Source: Macrostomum hystrix (lineage: Eukaryota; Platyhelminthes; Macrostomidae). Taken from it: a DNA stretch of 64,000 bases. Both the position numbers and the translations under genes were made by a program. The stretch spans positions 682,001 through 746,000 of the forward strand of contig CATNEN010000025.1 of the NCBI GenBank assembly GCA_950097015.1, read 5' to 3'. Shown piece after piece: positions 9,886-22,372 of the stretch (its first letter is position 1; each line of letters begins with the position of its first letter). The notes beneath the pieces are model-generated. The model did not search any database, was not told the origin of the DNA, and saw only the letters and a list, made by a program, of their open reading frames with translations.

Positions 9886-12012
9886 CCGTGCACATGCCGC
9901 ACTTCACTGCGTCCGCCAGTAGGTCCGTGACTGGGTCCACCCGTGCACATGCCGTACTTCACTGTCCCCCTCTCCGACACCCGTGCACATGCCGTACTTC
10001 ACTATGTCCCCCCTCTCCGACACCCGTGCACATGCCGCACTTCACTGTCCCCCTCTCCGACAAACGTGCACATATGCTGTACTTCACTGTTTCCCCCCTC
10101 TCCGACACCCGTGCACATGCCGTACTTCACTGTGTCCCCCCTCTCTGACACCCGTGCACATGCCGTACTTCACTGTGTCCCCCCTCTCTGACACCCGTGC
10201 ACATGCCGTACTTCACTGTGTCCCCCCTCTCTGACACCCGTGCACATGCCGTACTTCACTGTGTCCCCCCTCTCTGACACACGTGCACATGCCGTATTTC
10301 ACTGTGTCCCCCTCTCCGACACCCGTGCACATGCCGTATTTCACTGTGTCCCCCTCTCCGACACCCGTGCACATGACGTACTTCACTGTGTCCCCCCTCT
10401 CTGACACCCGTGCACATGCCGTACTTCACTGTGTCCCCCCTCTCCGACACACGTGCACATGCCGTATTTCACTGTGTCCCCCTCTCCGACACCCGTGCAC
10501 ATGCCGTACTTCACTGTGTCCCCCCTCTCCGACACCCGTGCACATGCCGTACTTCACTGTGTCCCCCCTCTCTGACACCCGTGCACATGCCGTACTTCAC
10601 TGTGTCCCCCCTCTCTGACACCCGTGCACATGCCGTACTTCACTGTGTCCCCCTCTCCGACACCCGTGCACATGCCGTATTTCACTGTGTCCCCCCTCTC
10701 CGACACCCGTGCACATGCCGTACTTCACTGTGTCCCCTCCGACACACGTGCACATGCCGTACTTCACTGTGTCCCCCCTCTCCGACACACGTGCACATGC
10801 CGTATTTCACTGTGTCCCCCTCTCCGACACCCGTGCACATGCCGTATTTCACTGTGTCCCCCTCTCCGACACCCGTGCACATGCCGTACTTCACTGTGTC
10901 CCCCCTCTCTGACACCCGTGCACATGCCGTACTTCACTGTGTCCCCCCTCTCCGACACACGTGCACATGCCGTATTTCACTGTGTCCCCCTCTCCGACAC
11001 CCGTGCACATGCCGTACTTCACTGTGTCCCCCCTCTCCGACACCCGTGCACATGCCGTACTTCACTGTGTCCCCCCTCTCTGACACCCGTGCACATGCCG
11101 TACTTCACTGTGTCCCCCCTCTCTGACACCCGTGCACATGCCGTACTTCACTGTGTCCCCCCTCTCTGACACCCGTGCACATGCCGTACTTCACTGTGTC
11201 CCCCTCTCCGACACCCGTGCACATGCCGTATTTCACTGTGTCCCCCTCTCCGACACCCGTGCACATGCCGTACTTCACTGTGTCCCCCCTCTCTGACACC
11301 CGTGCACATGCCGTACTTCACTGTGTCCCCCCTCTCCGACACACGTGCACATGCCGTATTTCACTGTGTCCCCCTCTCCGACACCCGTGCACATGCCGTA
11401 CTTCACTGTGTCCCCCCTCTCCGACACCCGTGCACATGCCGTACTTCACTGTGTCCCCCCTCTCTGACACCCGTGCACATGCCGTACTTCACTGTGTCCC
11501 CCCTCTCTGACACCCGTGCACATGCCGTACTTCACTGTGTCCCCCCTCTCTGACACCCGTGCACATGCCGTACTTCACTGTGTCCCCCTCTCCGACACCC
11601 GTGCACATGCCGTATTTCACTGTGTCCCCCCTCTCCGACACCCGTGCACATGCCGTACTTCACTGTGTCCCCCCTCTCTGACACCCGTGCACATGCCGTA
11701 CTTCACTGTGTCCCCCTCTCTGACACCCGTGCACATGCCGTACTTCACTGTGTCCCCCCTCTCTGACACCCGTGCACATGCCGTACTTCACTGTGTCCCC
11801 CTCTCCGACACCCGTGCACATGCCGTATTTCACTGTGTCCCCCCTATCTGACACCCGTGCACATGCCGCACTTCACTGTCCCCCTCTCCGACAAACGTGC
11901 ACATGCCGTATTTCACTGTGTCCCCCCTATCTGACACCCGTGCACATGCCGCACTTCACTGTCCCCCTCTCCGACAAACGTGCACATGCCGTACTTCACT
12001 GTGTCCGCCTTC
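9886..12012. repeat. 43-bp minisatellite, about 49 copies
   Basis: The unit contains CACCCGTGCACATGCCGTAC followed by TTCACTGTG and a run of C then CTCTCTGA or CTCCGA. Most units are 43 bp; 42-bp and shorter variants come from different C-run lengths. The first and last units are the most divergent (CGCACTTC instead of CGTACTTC). The + strand is C-rich and lacks stops in all frames, so many overlapping His/Pro/Cys-rich frames appear. They rotate frame every unit and are not genes. Every unit holds the palindrome GTGCAC. Confidence 0.97.
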
Positions 12013-13600
12013 TCCATGCCGCCCTACCATTCTCATCCAAATGAAAATGGTGCCGTGACAAGCAGCGTTGTAAAGTTGTCTTATACATGCTTGTCTAAAG
12101 CATTGAAGAGGCGTAGGAATGTTGCTAGTTCCAAATGCTCAAGACGTGTAAGCAACACATCATTAATACCTGTAATCCTAGCTCTATTACGCCTTGTTTC
12201 ATGACTTCCAGATGCTTTCGCATTTTCATTCGTTTCATTTCTCAATAACACCGGACCTGTTATGAAGTGACTCAAAAGCGCTTCTAAAATGACTAGACGC
12301 GGGTGTCGCTTTGTCGAGCATCGTCCTCGACCCAAGCCGGAACCTTTCCATCCAGATTACAGCGCAGTCGCAAAGTATTATATTTATTTAACCTGTTTTA
12401 TTTAGTAATCCAACTAGTGATTTTATTTTTTGATAATTATAGAAAATATCTAATACATTCTTTATAATAATTTTAGATTTTCTGTGTTTTATATTCAGTA
12501 TTGTACGAGGATGCTTCAAAAGTGTACGAGGATTTCAGAATAACTTGTCGTCACAAGTTGAAAATTCAATCTCTTAGAAACACTTGATCACAGGTTTCCG
12601 TCAAAAAGCACGATTTTTGAGTCACAACTACTGATAAACTTTTTCTGCATCCCTCGTATACATACATTTTTATATCTTCGCTCAAGTCGCATGACTTTGT
12701 TATGCGTCTTTATGCTTCGTTTATATGTTACTGTCATTTTCCGTACAATTGATGATCGAATGTTCGAAAGGTAGCTCAGTAGCTTATATATTAAAACCTT
12801 AAAAAACTGATTTGACATTTTAGATTGCTTAAAAGCAGTGTTTGAAGGCAGTCGTTTGAGATTCAGGTCGCTTAAAGGCAGTCGTTTGAAATTCCGAGTG
12901 TTTAAATTCGTGAAAACTAACGGTTGAAGACATTCTTTCTGATTCTGATGCTAATGCTTGTGGTAAAAATACAATATAATAAAGATAGTGGAAACATAAA
13001 TATAGTCTGTACTTTATACTATCATGGCCATTATATTTTCATTTTCATTTTCAACAACTAAACTATTAGTCAATCGGAGAATCGCGCGAAATCCGGAAAT
13101 TTCGTCGTTCTCCTCAACCCGTTTGTTAATATCAGTTCATGTGGCACTCAATCAGTTTAGTAGGTGTCTACCAGTTCTGTATCGCTGTTCGGGTTTATAT
13201 GAACTCATCAACAGTTAGTTGACAAGGATCATGTTAATAATTTCTCGTGTATAATGAAGTCCTTAATTCCCATTCTTTCCATGAATGCTTGAATTTCACA
13301 TTATATTTCTTTTCACTGATAAAAAAATCTTTCATTGTTTTATATTTAATTCGACCGCGACAGTTTAAGTTACAGTTTAAGCACGCAAATGACTAGAAGT
13401 TCGTGGAAAGCGCAAAGTGAAGTATCCTAAGGCTAAATTATTTGGTCACATCAGATTATCTCTGGTATAGTGTATGTACGAGTATAATATAGCGCAAACA
13501 GGCTAGAAATTAGTTTCTTGTAGAACTACATACTACTTGTATTAATAGAAGGCTTTCATCTGTTTCATGGCTTTATATAATAATCCAGATGTCACAATTT
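12013..13600. other. unique DNA between minisatellite and PNUTS; one open minus-strand frame
   Basis: The sequence is mostly AT-rich. At about 12081-12353 the minus strand is open for some 90 codons without a good ATG, and reads for example TGINDVLLTRLEHLELATFL. Its composition looks protein-like, but there are no splice sites or family match that I can defend. The rest, including the first exon region of PNUTS, shows nothing I can call. Confidence 0.35.
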
Positions 13601-13678
13601 TCAATTGAAATTTTTTGATCCTAACTTATGTCAGTTTACAACTCATCTAAATGACCTATACTTCAATTTATTTTGCAG

Positions 13679-16600
13679 GCTACTGAGCAGAGACTTGAGT
13701 ACTTTAAGTCGCTGGCCCGCGACGGCCTCATCGACTCTAATGGTGGCATCCGTGCGGCGGAGGCGGTGCCGAAGCTATACGAGAGGATGCTAACAGCTAG
13801 CAAACTGGTCACGAAGGCCATCATGCTGAATGTGATCAAGTACACGGATCAGACGGACAAGATGACTGCACTGTGTCGCAGCGGCGGTTGGCGTCTGCTC
13901 AATCGTTGGCTTGCCGAAGCCAGACGCGACGAGAACCGCGCCTTAGAGAAGCTCCTATTGGAGGTGTTCCACCGGCTGCCCGTCACAGTTGAGATGCTGA
14001 AGAGCAACGACTCGGCCAAGATGGTTAAGCACATCGCTAAGGGTAAGAACAATGGCGAGCTGGCTGACTTGGCCTCCAGCCTGGTTGACAAGTGGATGGA
14101 ACAAATCAAAGCGGAGATGCCGCTGCCGCCGCCGCAGCAACAGCAGCCTCAAACTGCGTCAGCTGGCGACGGAAGCGGCCCGCCTGAGCACAAGCGCAAG
14201 CGGCTGGACAGCGGAAGCGACGAGCAGCAGCAACGCCGCTCTGCCGAGAAGTCTTCATCATCGGAGAAGAAGCAGCGTAAGACACCGTCGACTGCGCGCA
14301 CCGCGCCGTCGCACTTTCGCGACACCAACCTGCTGGCCTCGGACGAGCCGCCTTTGGCGCCAACCGCATCTTCATCGGCGGCAGCAGCGGCAGCGAAGGC
14401 AAAGAGCGATGCTGCCAGCGATTCGTCGGCTCCGTTGGCTAAGCGTAAGCGGCCAGACACGGACCTGGAGTCCATTCACGCCTCCATCAGCGTGAAACCC
14501 AACCAGGACTCGGCTAAGAGCGGCTCAAATCATTCTCAACAGCAGCAGCAGCAGGGCCTGCAAAAGAAGCGACCGATCGGAGAGCTGCACCTGGACTCCG
14601 GCTTCATGGATTCGCTGTTCTCCAATGGTGGCCAGCCGTCAGTCGGTGGTTCCGCTAGCGGCGGCGCTGGCGGCAATGGCCAGCAGGCGCAGCAGCACGG
14701 CGCTAAGCTGGTGCGCAAGCGCAAAAAGTCCGATGGCTCTGCGGCGCCGAATTCTGGCAGCGGGGCTACTCCAACAACGCCGGAATCGCCTTCGGGCCCG
14801 TCGCAGTCGCCGTTCTCAGCTCAACCTTCGTCCGCTTCCCAGGCGGCATCGGCGCCCAGCCCGACTGAGGCAGAAAATGACGTCCCGGTTGCGACCTCCG
14901 GCCTTGCCTCTTCCGTCGGCAAGAAATCAGGCAGGCGTGTGAGCTGGGCTCCTGACGAGCACCTGGAGCAGGTGTCCTACTTTGAACTGGACGAAACCGA
15001 GCGCGTCAACGTCAATAGGCAGAGCGTTGAAGAGCTGTCTAGGCAGGAGCATGAGCGGGAGCGCGAATTGGTCAGCAAGGCGCGCAAGGAGAGCCTGAGG
15101 GATGGTTGCAACGGTGGTGCCACCAGCGGCGGCGACGTGGACTCGGCCCTGCAGCTGCAGCGGGGCCGGCCACCGCAGTGGTACCGTCCGCGGCTAATCA
15201 GCGGCCTGCCGGCCTACGCCGCCGAGTCAGCTAGCGGACGAAAGTCGACAGAGCGCGGCCGGCAGGCCAAGAAGCAGGAGGCCATCCTGCAGGTGATCTA
15301 TTTCAGCCGGGACGCAGTGCCGCCCAGCCCGGCCGAGCCGGAAGTTGAGCACGCGGAGCCGGAGGAGCCTCGGCTGATTCCGCTCGAGGACGTGTCAAAA
15401 ACTTCGCTGCCGCCGCCGCCGCCTCCTCAACCGCAAGCGCCGCCGCCCCAGCAGCAGACGGCGGTGGTCCAGCCAAAGCAGGTGCCGCCGCCGCAGAGTC
15501 AGAAGACGCAGCAGCCGGCTGAGCCGCAGCTGCCCGAGCAGCCGCCGATCTCAGTCTCAACAGTTCTTCCGAACCCGGATTCCGTTGTCGAACCTGCCCC
15601 CTCTTCAGCATCAGCCAATTCTTCGTCGACCATTCCGTCGGTTTCCTCAACAATTTCGGCCAATTCCACCGCGTCTTCTTCGTCAATTTCAACTTCTTCA
15701 GTGACGCCCGCTAGCGTGTCGGATCTGTTGATAACAATCGGCAAATCCTCGGACGGCGGTTTGGCCCTGAAGGATGAGGTGCGTGTTGTCTTGTCTTGTT
15801 GTGATGACAGTTAGCCCAGTGTTTAGTGCTTCGGAGGTCGGAAGTTTTCTATTCCGAACTATTCCGAACTTCAAATCCCGAACTAAAGGAAACAAATTAT
15901 ATGCTTATAAGGTTGATCTGGCGCTGCCACGTACTGGTCTGTCTTAAATCAAAGTTTTTTCTAACAATTACAAACAAACAAATTTGAAACCATTGTCCCT
16001 CAGGTGGCGGACATTCTCAAGCAGGTGACCCGCAACCTGACCACTGCGTCAGCCACTGTCGCCTCCCAGCCGGCGCCAGCGATCGAGGCAGCAGCCCAGC
16101 CGTCAATTAAGGAGGCCCTTTGGCGGCTGTTGCGCTCTCGCTATCCGGACCTGCATCTGCAGAGAAGCGAGGACCTGACCGTGGATCGGATTCGCAGCCT
16201 ATTGGAGCCGCTCAAAGAGGAACTGGCGGCTAGCGGCATGTTTCCACAGGTTGGTGTTAACCTAATTATCTCTTATAGAATGCAAAGAATACAGCTTTTT
16301 CATGCTCTTGACGCGCTCCAAAGATCAAGGGTCGCCCATTCTCCTATCCTGGGATCCAGCTCAGCCTGACTGTATTCCTACAAGTCAGGAGGTAAAAAGT
16401 TGCCGAACACATAAAACGAGTTCTTGGTGATGTGGCGAATGGTTTGCAGTGCCGCTTGGCTGTCAGAGTGGATGCGCAGGAGCTGATGGCCACGAGCTTA
16501 ATTTCTGACTTCCTAACGCTGATTTCTAGGTACTGGCGTCCCTACTGCCCCAGCAGCCAAACCTGGCGGTGCCGCCGCCGCCGCAGCCGTCGCTGCCGCC

Positions 16601-16871
16601 GCCATCCGTCTTCATGCATCCGCCGCCGCAGTCAGTCGGCGGTCCCGGCGGCGTCTATCCGCCGTACCGGCCACCTCAGCACGCGAGATTCTCGCATCCG
16701 CCGCCTATGCCGGGTCATCTGCACCGCCCGCCTGGACCGCCCCGACATCGGCTGCATCGGCCGCCTGGCCAGCAGCAGCAGCAGGAGCAAGCTCCGCGCG
16801 GTGTCTGCCGGTCCTGGTTCGCCACTGGCGAGTGTCGCCGATCCGACTGCCGATTCAGACACCAGCTCTGA
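13679..16871 (+). CDS. PPP1R10: PNUTS, PP1 nuclear targeting subunit (PPP1R10), 5' partial
   Basis: Exons 13679-15778, 16004-16249 and 16530-16871 join in phase 0 and give 895 visible residues; a short first exon is missing. Residues 1-145 match the TFIIS N-terminal-like domain (NVIKYTDQT, GGWRLLNRWL, VFHRLPVTVEMLK). A long Gln/Ser/Pro-rich linker follows with basic KRKR patches. The PP1-docking RVxF motif is RRVSW (about 420-424), followed by YFELDETERVNVN, a PNUTS hallmark. The block WYRPRL...AILQVIYFSRD...RLIPLED is also conserved in the family. The C-terminus ends in a CCCH zinc finger (C-x8-C-x4-C-x3-H). PNUTS holds PP1 in the nucleus and acts with WDR82 and TOX4 in transcription termination and chromatin dynamics. 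Confidence 0.95.
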
Positions 16872-17514
16872 CCAGCTAACTCGCTAACCATGCGTTGTCA
16901 TAGTAACTGTCGGCTTTTTTTAACAACTAATTTTTCAAATTTAATTAATTTTTTTGCAGTGATAATGCCATCTTACCTTTATCTTGGCTCCGATACAAAT
17001 TAAATTTCTTGCTGCTAGTTTTCTTACCCTCGTGTTATACTTTTCAAGTGTGGATTTCTTTTAGCTGCTAAGCACTTTGTGTACAGATAAATCGATTTAT
17101 TTGTGTACAAAATGGCAAAGCAACGATATGTGTGAGAATTGAGCAAAAAACCCAAATCTATTCACTTGTTACAGAAATGTCTTTGTGCAGTCTTTGTTTT
17201 TTACTGCTTTGTAGCTAGCTCCTCCGCATGCCAGCATTGCCCACCCATATTAATTACGAGCTACTGGCTAATCAATTATAACATAAACATCAGGCTTTGT
17301 ACAGGCCTTTAATAATATACTCGAAAGCTGTGTTAACTGTAGAAGCCAGTGATTCGGTGTATATAAGAAGCTAAAGTTTGACTCTCCATTTGCGGTGAAG
17401 TTTTTTTCCAGACTCGCGCCTCTGACTTGTTCGTTTTCTAGAGTGTTCGTCGAAGTAGCGTTTTAACAGCTTAACCAAGGTTCATTCGACTTGTAGCTGT
17501 GGGGTCGTTGAACT
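16872..17514. other. 3' UTR and intergenic DNA after PNUTS
   Basis: AT-rich, with no clear canonical poly(A) signal and no other gene. A tandem array starts near 17515. Confidence 0.5.
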
Positions 17515-18018
17515 GGTATTTGAAGGGTATTGTACTAGTATTTGAAGGGTATTGACTAGTATTTGAAGGGTATTGTACTAGTATTTGAAGGTTTATTCAA
17601 CTAGAATTCGAAGGGTCATTGGACTAGGATCAGAAGGGTCATTTGACTAGGATCAGAAGGGTCATTTGACTAGGATCAGAAGGGTCATTTAACTAGGATC
17701 AGAAGGGTCATTGGACTAGTATTTGAAATGTCATTGGACTTAGATCAGAAGGGTCATTGGACTAGGATCAGAAGTGTCATTGGACTAGGATCAGAAGGGT
17801 CATTGGACTAGGATCAGAAGGGTCATTGGACTAGTATTTGAAATGTCATTGGACTTGGATCAGAAGGGTCATTGGACTAGGATTAAAAGGGTCATTGGAC
17901 TAGTATTTGAAATGTCATTGACCATGTATTTGAAGGTTCATTGAACAAGTATTTGAAATGTCATTGACCATGTATTTGAAGGTTCATTGAACTACTATCT
18001 GAAGGTTCTTTTAACTAG
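17515..18018. repeat. 23-bp tandem repeat, about 22 copies
   Basis: The unit is GAAGGGTCATTGGACTAGG plus ATCA, with an alternative form in which ATCA is replaced by a TATTT-type end. Spacing is 22-24 bp and the edges are degenerate. Unlike most arrays in this window it is C-poor on the + strand. Confidence 0.93.
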
Positions 18019-18391
18019 TGTCTGAAGGAAAAATAAACTTTATTCTAAAAGATCCGATAACCTTTGAATTATTAATAATGTTAACATTTTTTAATTTCGA
18101 GAATACAATTGATAATAATGTACTTGTAGGTATGAGTTCGGCTTGTCAAGCTGTCAACTATGTGTTCCCTAGCTACTTTATTGTTTTTCACTTGTTACGA
18201 GCAATTTACGAGTAAATATACTTGTGTTGTAGCATTGATTGCACAATTTGGATGTAGAAATCGATGCGTATTTTCTGCCTTTTTGCGCTCATTTTCCTAC
18301 TCTGAGTTTGAGCAGCAGTAGTATGTTTAACAAATTTTGCATATTATTCTATCGCATTAGTATTGAATCAGCGCTTCGCTCTCTTCTACAG

Positions 18392-18698
18392 TCAAGCGAG
18401 CGGAAGGACCGGGTTACACCTCGGGAATTCAGCAAGGTTGGCTCCCACTCCCACTAATTGGCTATCTAATTAATTGTCACGGTGTTTGTGTTGATCATGG
18501 CTTTAACACTACTCGACAATCGAGTCGAAGAATGAAGCACTCTTTTAATGTACAGCCGTGCCCCTCCCTTAGCAACCCAATTCTTCGTAGTGCGAAGTAC
18601 ACTTGTCGATTATGCCTGATTGAGTTTCATTCATCATGTGCAGATGCTTACCCGTCTCGTGGACCAGGTGCCTCAAAACCTAAAGTTATCCATTTGAG
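18392..18698 (+). other. two possible coding exons, zinc-finger-like (C-x2-C ... FHxxC)
   Basis: A candidate 45-base exon, 18392-18436 (acceptor ctacag, donor AAG/gttggc), reads SSERKDRVTPREFSK. A second, 18556-18698 (acceptor gtacag, donor TTGAG/gtattt), joins it in phase 0 and contains YTCRLCLIEFHSSCADAY. The C-x2-C-x4-H-x2-C spacing is that of the second half of a PHD-type finger. I cannot name the gene, and the flanking exons would be hidden among the large repeat arrays. The alternative is chance open frames between good-looking splice sites. Confidence 0.35.
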
Positions 18699-18805
18699 GT
18701 ATTTTAACTACTCATAGTTTCATTAAACTTTACTAATTATAAAAATCCGGCGAAACTTCACATCGTATATAGTTGCTTCCCAATTCACACATTCTTTTCA
18801 TCCAG

Positions 18806-20297
18806 CTCTCATCCCATCTATCCCTCCTCCCATCTAGCCCTCTTCCCATCTAGCCCTCTTCCCATCTAGCTCTCTTCCCATCTAGCCCTCTTCCCATCTA
18901 GCCCTCTTCCCATCTAGCCCTCTTCCATCTAGCTCTCTTCCCATCTAGCCCTCTTCCCATTTAGCCCTCTTCCCATCCATCCCTCTTCCCATCTAGCCCT
19001 CCTCCCATCTATCCCTCTTCCCATCTATCCCTCTTCCCATCTAGCCCTCCTCCCATCTAGCCCTCCTCCCATATAGCTCTCTTCCCATCTAGCCCTCTTC
19101 CCATTTAGCCCTCTTCCCATCCATCCCTCTTCCCATCTAGCCCTCCTCCCATCTATCCCTCTTCCCATCTATCCCTCTTCCCATCTAGCCCTCCTCCCAT
19201 CTAGCCCTCCTCCCATCTATCCCTCTTCCCATCTAGCCCTCCTCCCATATGGCCCTCCTCCCATCTAGCCCTCCTCCCATCTAGCCCTCTTCCCATCTAG
19301 CCCTCTTCCCATCTAGCTCTCTTCCCCATCTTAGCTCGATACCTTTTCCCATCTATCCCTCTTCCCATCTAGCCCTCCTCCCATATAGCCCTCCTCCCAT
19401 CTAGCCCTCCTCCCATCTATCCCTCTTCCCATCTAGCCCTCCTCCCATATGGCCCTCCTCCCATCTAGCCCTCCTCCCATCTAGCCCTCCTCCCATATAG
19501 CCCTCCTCCCATATAGCCCTCCTCCCATCTAGCCCTCCTCCCATCTAGCCCTCTTCCCATCTAGCCCTCCTCCCATATAGCCCTCCTCCCATCTTGCCCT
19601 CTTCCCATCTATCCCTCTTCCCATCTAGCCCTCTTCCCATCTAGCCCTCTTCCCATCTAGCCCTCCTCCCATCTAGCCCTCCTCCCATATAGCCCTCCTC
19701 CCATCTAGCCCTCTTCCCATCTAGCCCTCTTCCCATCTAGCCCTCCTCCCATATAGCCCTCCTCCCATCTTGCCCTCTTCCCATCTATCCCTCTTCCCAT
19801 CTAGCCCTCTTCCCATCTAGCCCTCTTCCCATCTAGCCCTCCTCCCATCTAGCCCTCCTCCCATCTAGCCCTCCTCCCATCTATCCCTCTTCCCATCTAT
19901 CCCTCTTTCCATCTAGCCCTCTTCCCATCTAGCCCTCTTCCCATCTAGCCCTCTTCCCATCTAGCCCTCTTCCCATCTAGCCCTCCTCCCATCTAGCCCT
20001 CTTCCCATCTATCCCTCTTCCCATCTAGCTCTCTTCCCATCTAGCTCTCTTCCCATCTATCCCTCTTCCCATCTATCCCTCTTTCCATCTAGCCCTCTTC
20101 CCATCTAGCCCTCTTCCCATCTAGCCCTCTTCCCATCTAGCCCTCTTCCCATCTAGCCCTCCTCCCATCTAGCCCTCTTCCCATCTATCCCTCTTCCCAT
20201 CTAGCTCTCTTCCCATCTAGCTCTCTTCCCATCTATCCCTCTTCCCATCTAGCCCTTTTCCGATCTAGCCCTCTTCCCATCTAGCTCTCTTCCCATC
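18806..20297. repeat. 16-bp minisatellite (CCCTCTTCCCATCTAG), about 93 copies
   Basis: The unit is CCCTCTTCCCATCTAG with variants CTCC for CTTC and TATC for TAGC. Blocks of variants recur in the same order, for example the TTTCCATC variant recurs 176 bases (11 units) later, showing multi-unit duplication. The + strand is pyrimidine-rich and almost free of G except in TAG. Confidence 0.97.
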
Positions 20298-21040
20298 TGA
20301 TCGACAGTGTCTAGAATAATTTGACAAGCCCAACTGATTGACAGGCATCACTTTGACAAGCCCGCAATCCTATAAATTTTAATAGTCGTCATCTATTTTA
20401 ATTGCAGTACTCAATGCTCTCTGCTTACCGAATGGGCCAAAAACTATCGCCATTTGTTGCCTAGTTATTTATTACAGCTCAGAATTACCTAGCGGCAAAA
20501 AAATCGTATCATTACACAGGATCAGTGTATTCTCAAACGAATCTTGTCACGTGTTACGTAACCGTCACAACCAATAGTTAAGCCTAGCTCTCTCCTCAGA
20601 CGCATGCGAGATAGCTCTAAAATCGGATAAAACATCTAAGAAATTCTAGTTGCTATATAGGGTTGCGCTTTTCCCATTGTGGCTTAACCTGGCCTATCGA
20701 GCACATTATTATACCTGTTGATTATATGGCATTATATACATTGTGCCTATGTAGACATGTATCTTAACCTTTTGAGGGATTTGTTTTTACGTAATTTTAT
20801 GGATACTACACTCGTAGTATTACGCTTAGGTTACTATCTATAGATACGAGGAGAGATGCAACGCTTATAATAATTGAGAAGGATAAGAACATTTAATTGC
20901 ACAAGATTTGCCTCTTAACATCACTATACTACTATAATTCGCTGCTTATTTAACTCTAAGGCCACCCCTGTTGAGACAACTACTGTTCATTATCTTGACA
21001 CCACTAGAGTATTGTCCCATGTTTACTTTATTGTACTATC
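20298..21040. other. unique AT-rich spacer between two pyrimidine-rich arrays
   Basis: I see no coding signal or RNA gene. Confidence 0.5.
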
Positions 21041-21059
21041 GATCTAACTCCTCTTCTCC

Positions 21060-22095
21060 TTTCTCCAACGTCTATTTTCATTTCTCCCATGTCTACCTCC
21101 TTCTTCTCCCATCTCTACCCCTCTTCTCCCATCTCTACCCCCTCTTCTCCCATCTCTACCTCCTAGGCCTCTTCTCCCATCTCTACCTCCCTCTTCTCCC
21201 ATCTCTACCTCCCTCTACTCCTATCTCTACCTCCCTCTTCTCCTATCTCTACTTCCCTCTTCTCCTATCTCTACCTCCCTCTTCTCCTATCTCTACCTCC
21301 CTCTTCTCCTATCTCTACCTCCCTCTTCTCCCATCTCTACCTCCCTCTTCTCCTATCTCTACCTCCCTCTTCTCCCATCTCTACCTCCCTCTTCTCATAT
21401 CTCTACCTCCCTCTTCTCCTATCTCTACCTCCCTCTTCTCCTATCTCTACCTCCCTCTTCTCCTATCTCTACCTCCCTCTTCTCCCATCTCTACCTCCCT
21501 CTTCTCCCATCTCTACCCCCTCTTCTCCCATCTCTACCTCCTAGGCCTCTTCTCCCATCTCTACCTCCCTCTTCTCCCATCTCTACCTCCCTCTACTCCT
21601 ATCTCTACCTCCCTCTTCTCCTATCTCTACTTCCCTCTTCTCCTATCTCTACCTCCCTCTTCTCCTATCTCTACCTCCCTCTTCTCCTATCTCTACCTCC
21701 CTCTTCTCCCATCTCTACCTCCCTCTTCTCCTATCTCTACCTCCCTCTTCTCCCATCTCTACCTCCCTCTTCTCATATCTCTACCTCCCTCTTCTCCTAT
21801 CTCTACCTCCCTCTTCTCCTATCTCTACCTCCCTCTTCTCCTATCTCTACCTCCCTCTTCTCCCATCTCTACCTCCCTCTTCTCCCATCTCTACCTCCCT
21901 CTTCTCCCATCTCTACCTCCCTCTTCTCCTATCTCTACCTCCCTCTTCTCCTATCTCTACCTCCCTCTTCTCCTATCTCTACCTCCCTCTTCTCCCATCT
22001 CTACCTCCCTCTTCTCCTATCTCTACCTCCCTCTTCTCTTATCTCTACCTCCCTCTTCTCCCATCTCTTCTGCCTCTCCTATATCTACACAACCT
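21060..22095. repeat. 21-bp pyrimidine minisatellite with 378-bp higher-order duplication
   Basis: The unit is CTCCCTCTTCTCCTATCTCT plus A, about 48 copies. Because 21 is a multiple of three and stops are absent, the + strand shows a spurious 383-codon frame of Leu/Pro/Ser heptads. Marker variants CTAGGCCTC (21163 and 21541) and CTTCTCATAT (21391 and 21769) recur exactly 378 bases apart, so an 18-unit block was duplicated recently. Confidence 0.97.
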
Positions 22096-22132
22096 CCGTT
22101 TTCTTCTGCTAAAACATATTAGGTAAAAATTA

Positions 22133-22222
22133 CAATTGTAATGATTGTAATCTATGATTTTAATGATTGTAATCTATGATTGTAATGATTGTAATCTATG
22201 ATTGTAATGATTGTAATCTATA
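22133..22222. repeat. 22-bp tandem repeat, 4 copies
   Basis: TGTAATGATTGTAATCTATG plus AT is repeated with few changes. It lies directly after the 21-bp pyrimidine array. Confidence 0.85.
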
Positions 22223-22309
22223 ACGTGACAGTACTCTTCGCTGCTTTTTCTTCTCGGTTTTCTTAACTCTTACATTTTGTTAAATGTGATATTTTTTAAC
22301 AGCCGTCCG

Positions 22310-22372
22310 GACGTCAGCATCGTCGAGATATTCAACGATTCTTGTCGAGGACCCTGGTGACAAGTACAAGTA
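22310..22372 (+). other. short dispersed sequence shared with the 7.5-8 kb relic
   Basis: ATCGTCGAGATATTCAACGA followed by TTCT here closely matches 7688-7711, and a weaker match lies at 34702-34725. In each case one frame reads (V/A)EIFN(D/G)S. It may be a fragment of a dispersed transposon 5' end. Confidence 0.3.

Noticed and set aside
9886-12012. Possible CRISPR-like array
   Set aside because: Direct repeats are contiguous with no unique spacers, and the genome is eukaryotic.
9888-12044. Overlapping His/Pro/Cys-rich open frames on both strands
   Set aside because: They are by-products of a stop-free 43-bp repeat; the frame rotates every unit.
14052-14495. Second-frame and minus-strand frames over PNUTS exon 1
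   Set aside because: Shadows of a GC-rich, low-complexity coding exon; the PNUTS frame has clear homology.
20971-22122. 383-codon Leu/Pro/Ser frame
   Set aside because: A 21-bp pyrimidine repeat without stops; no protein-like unique part.
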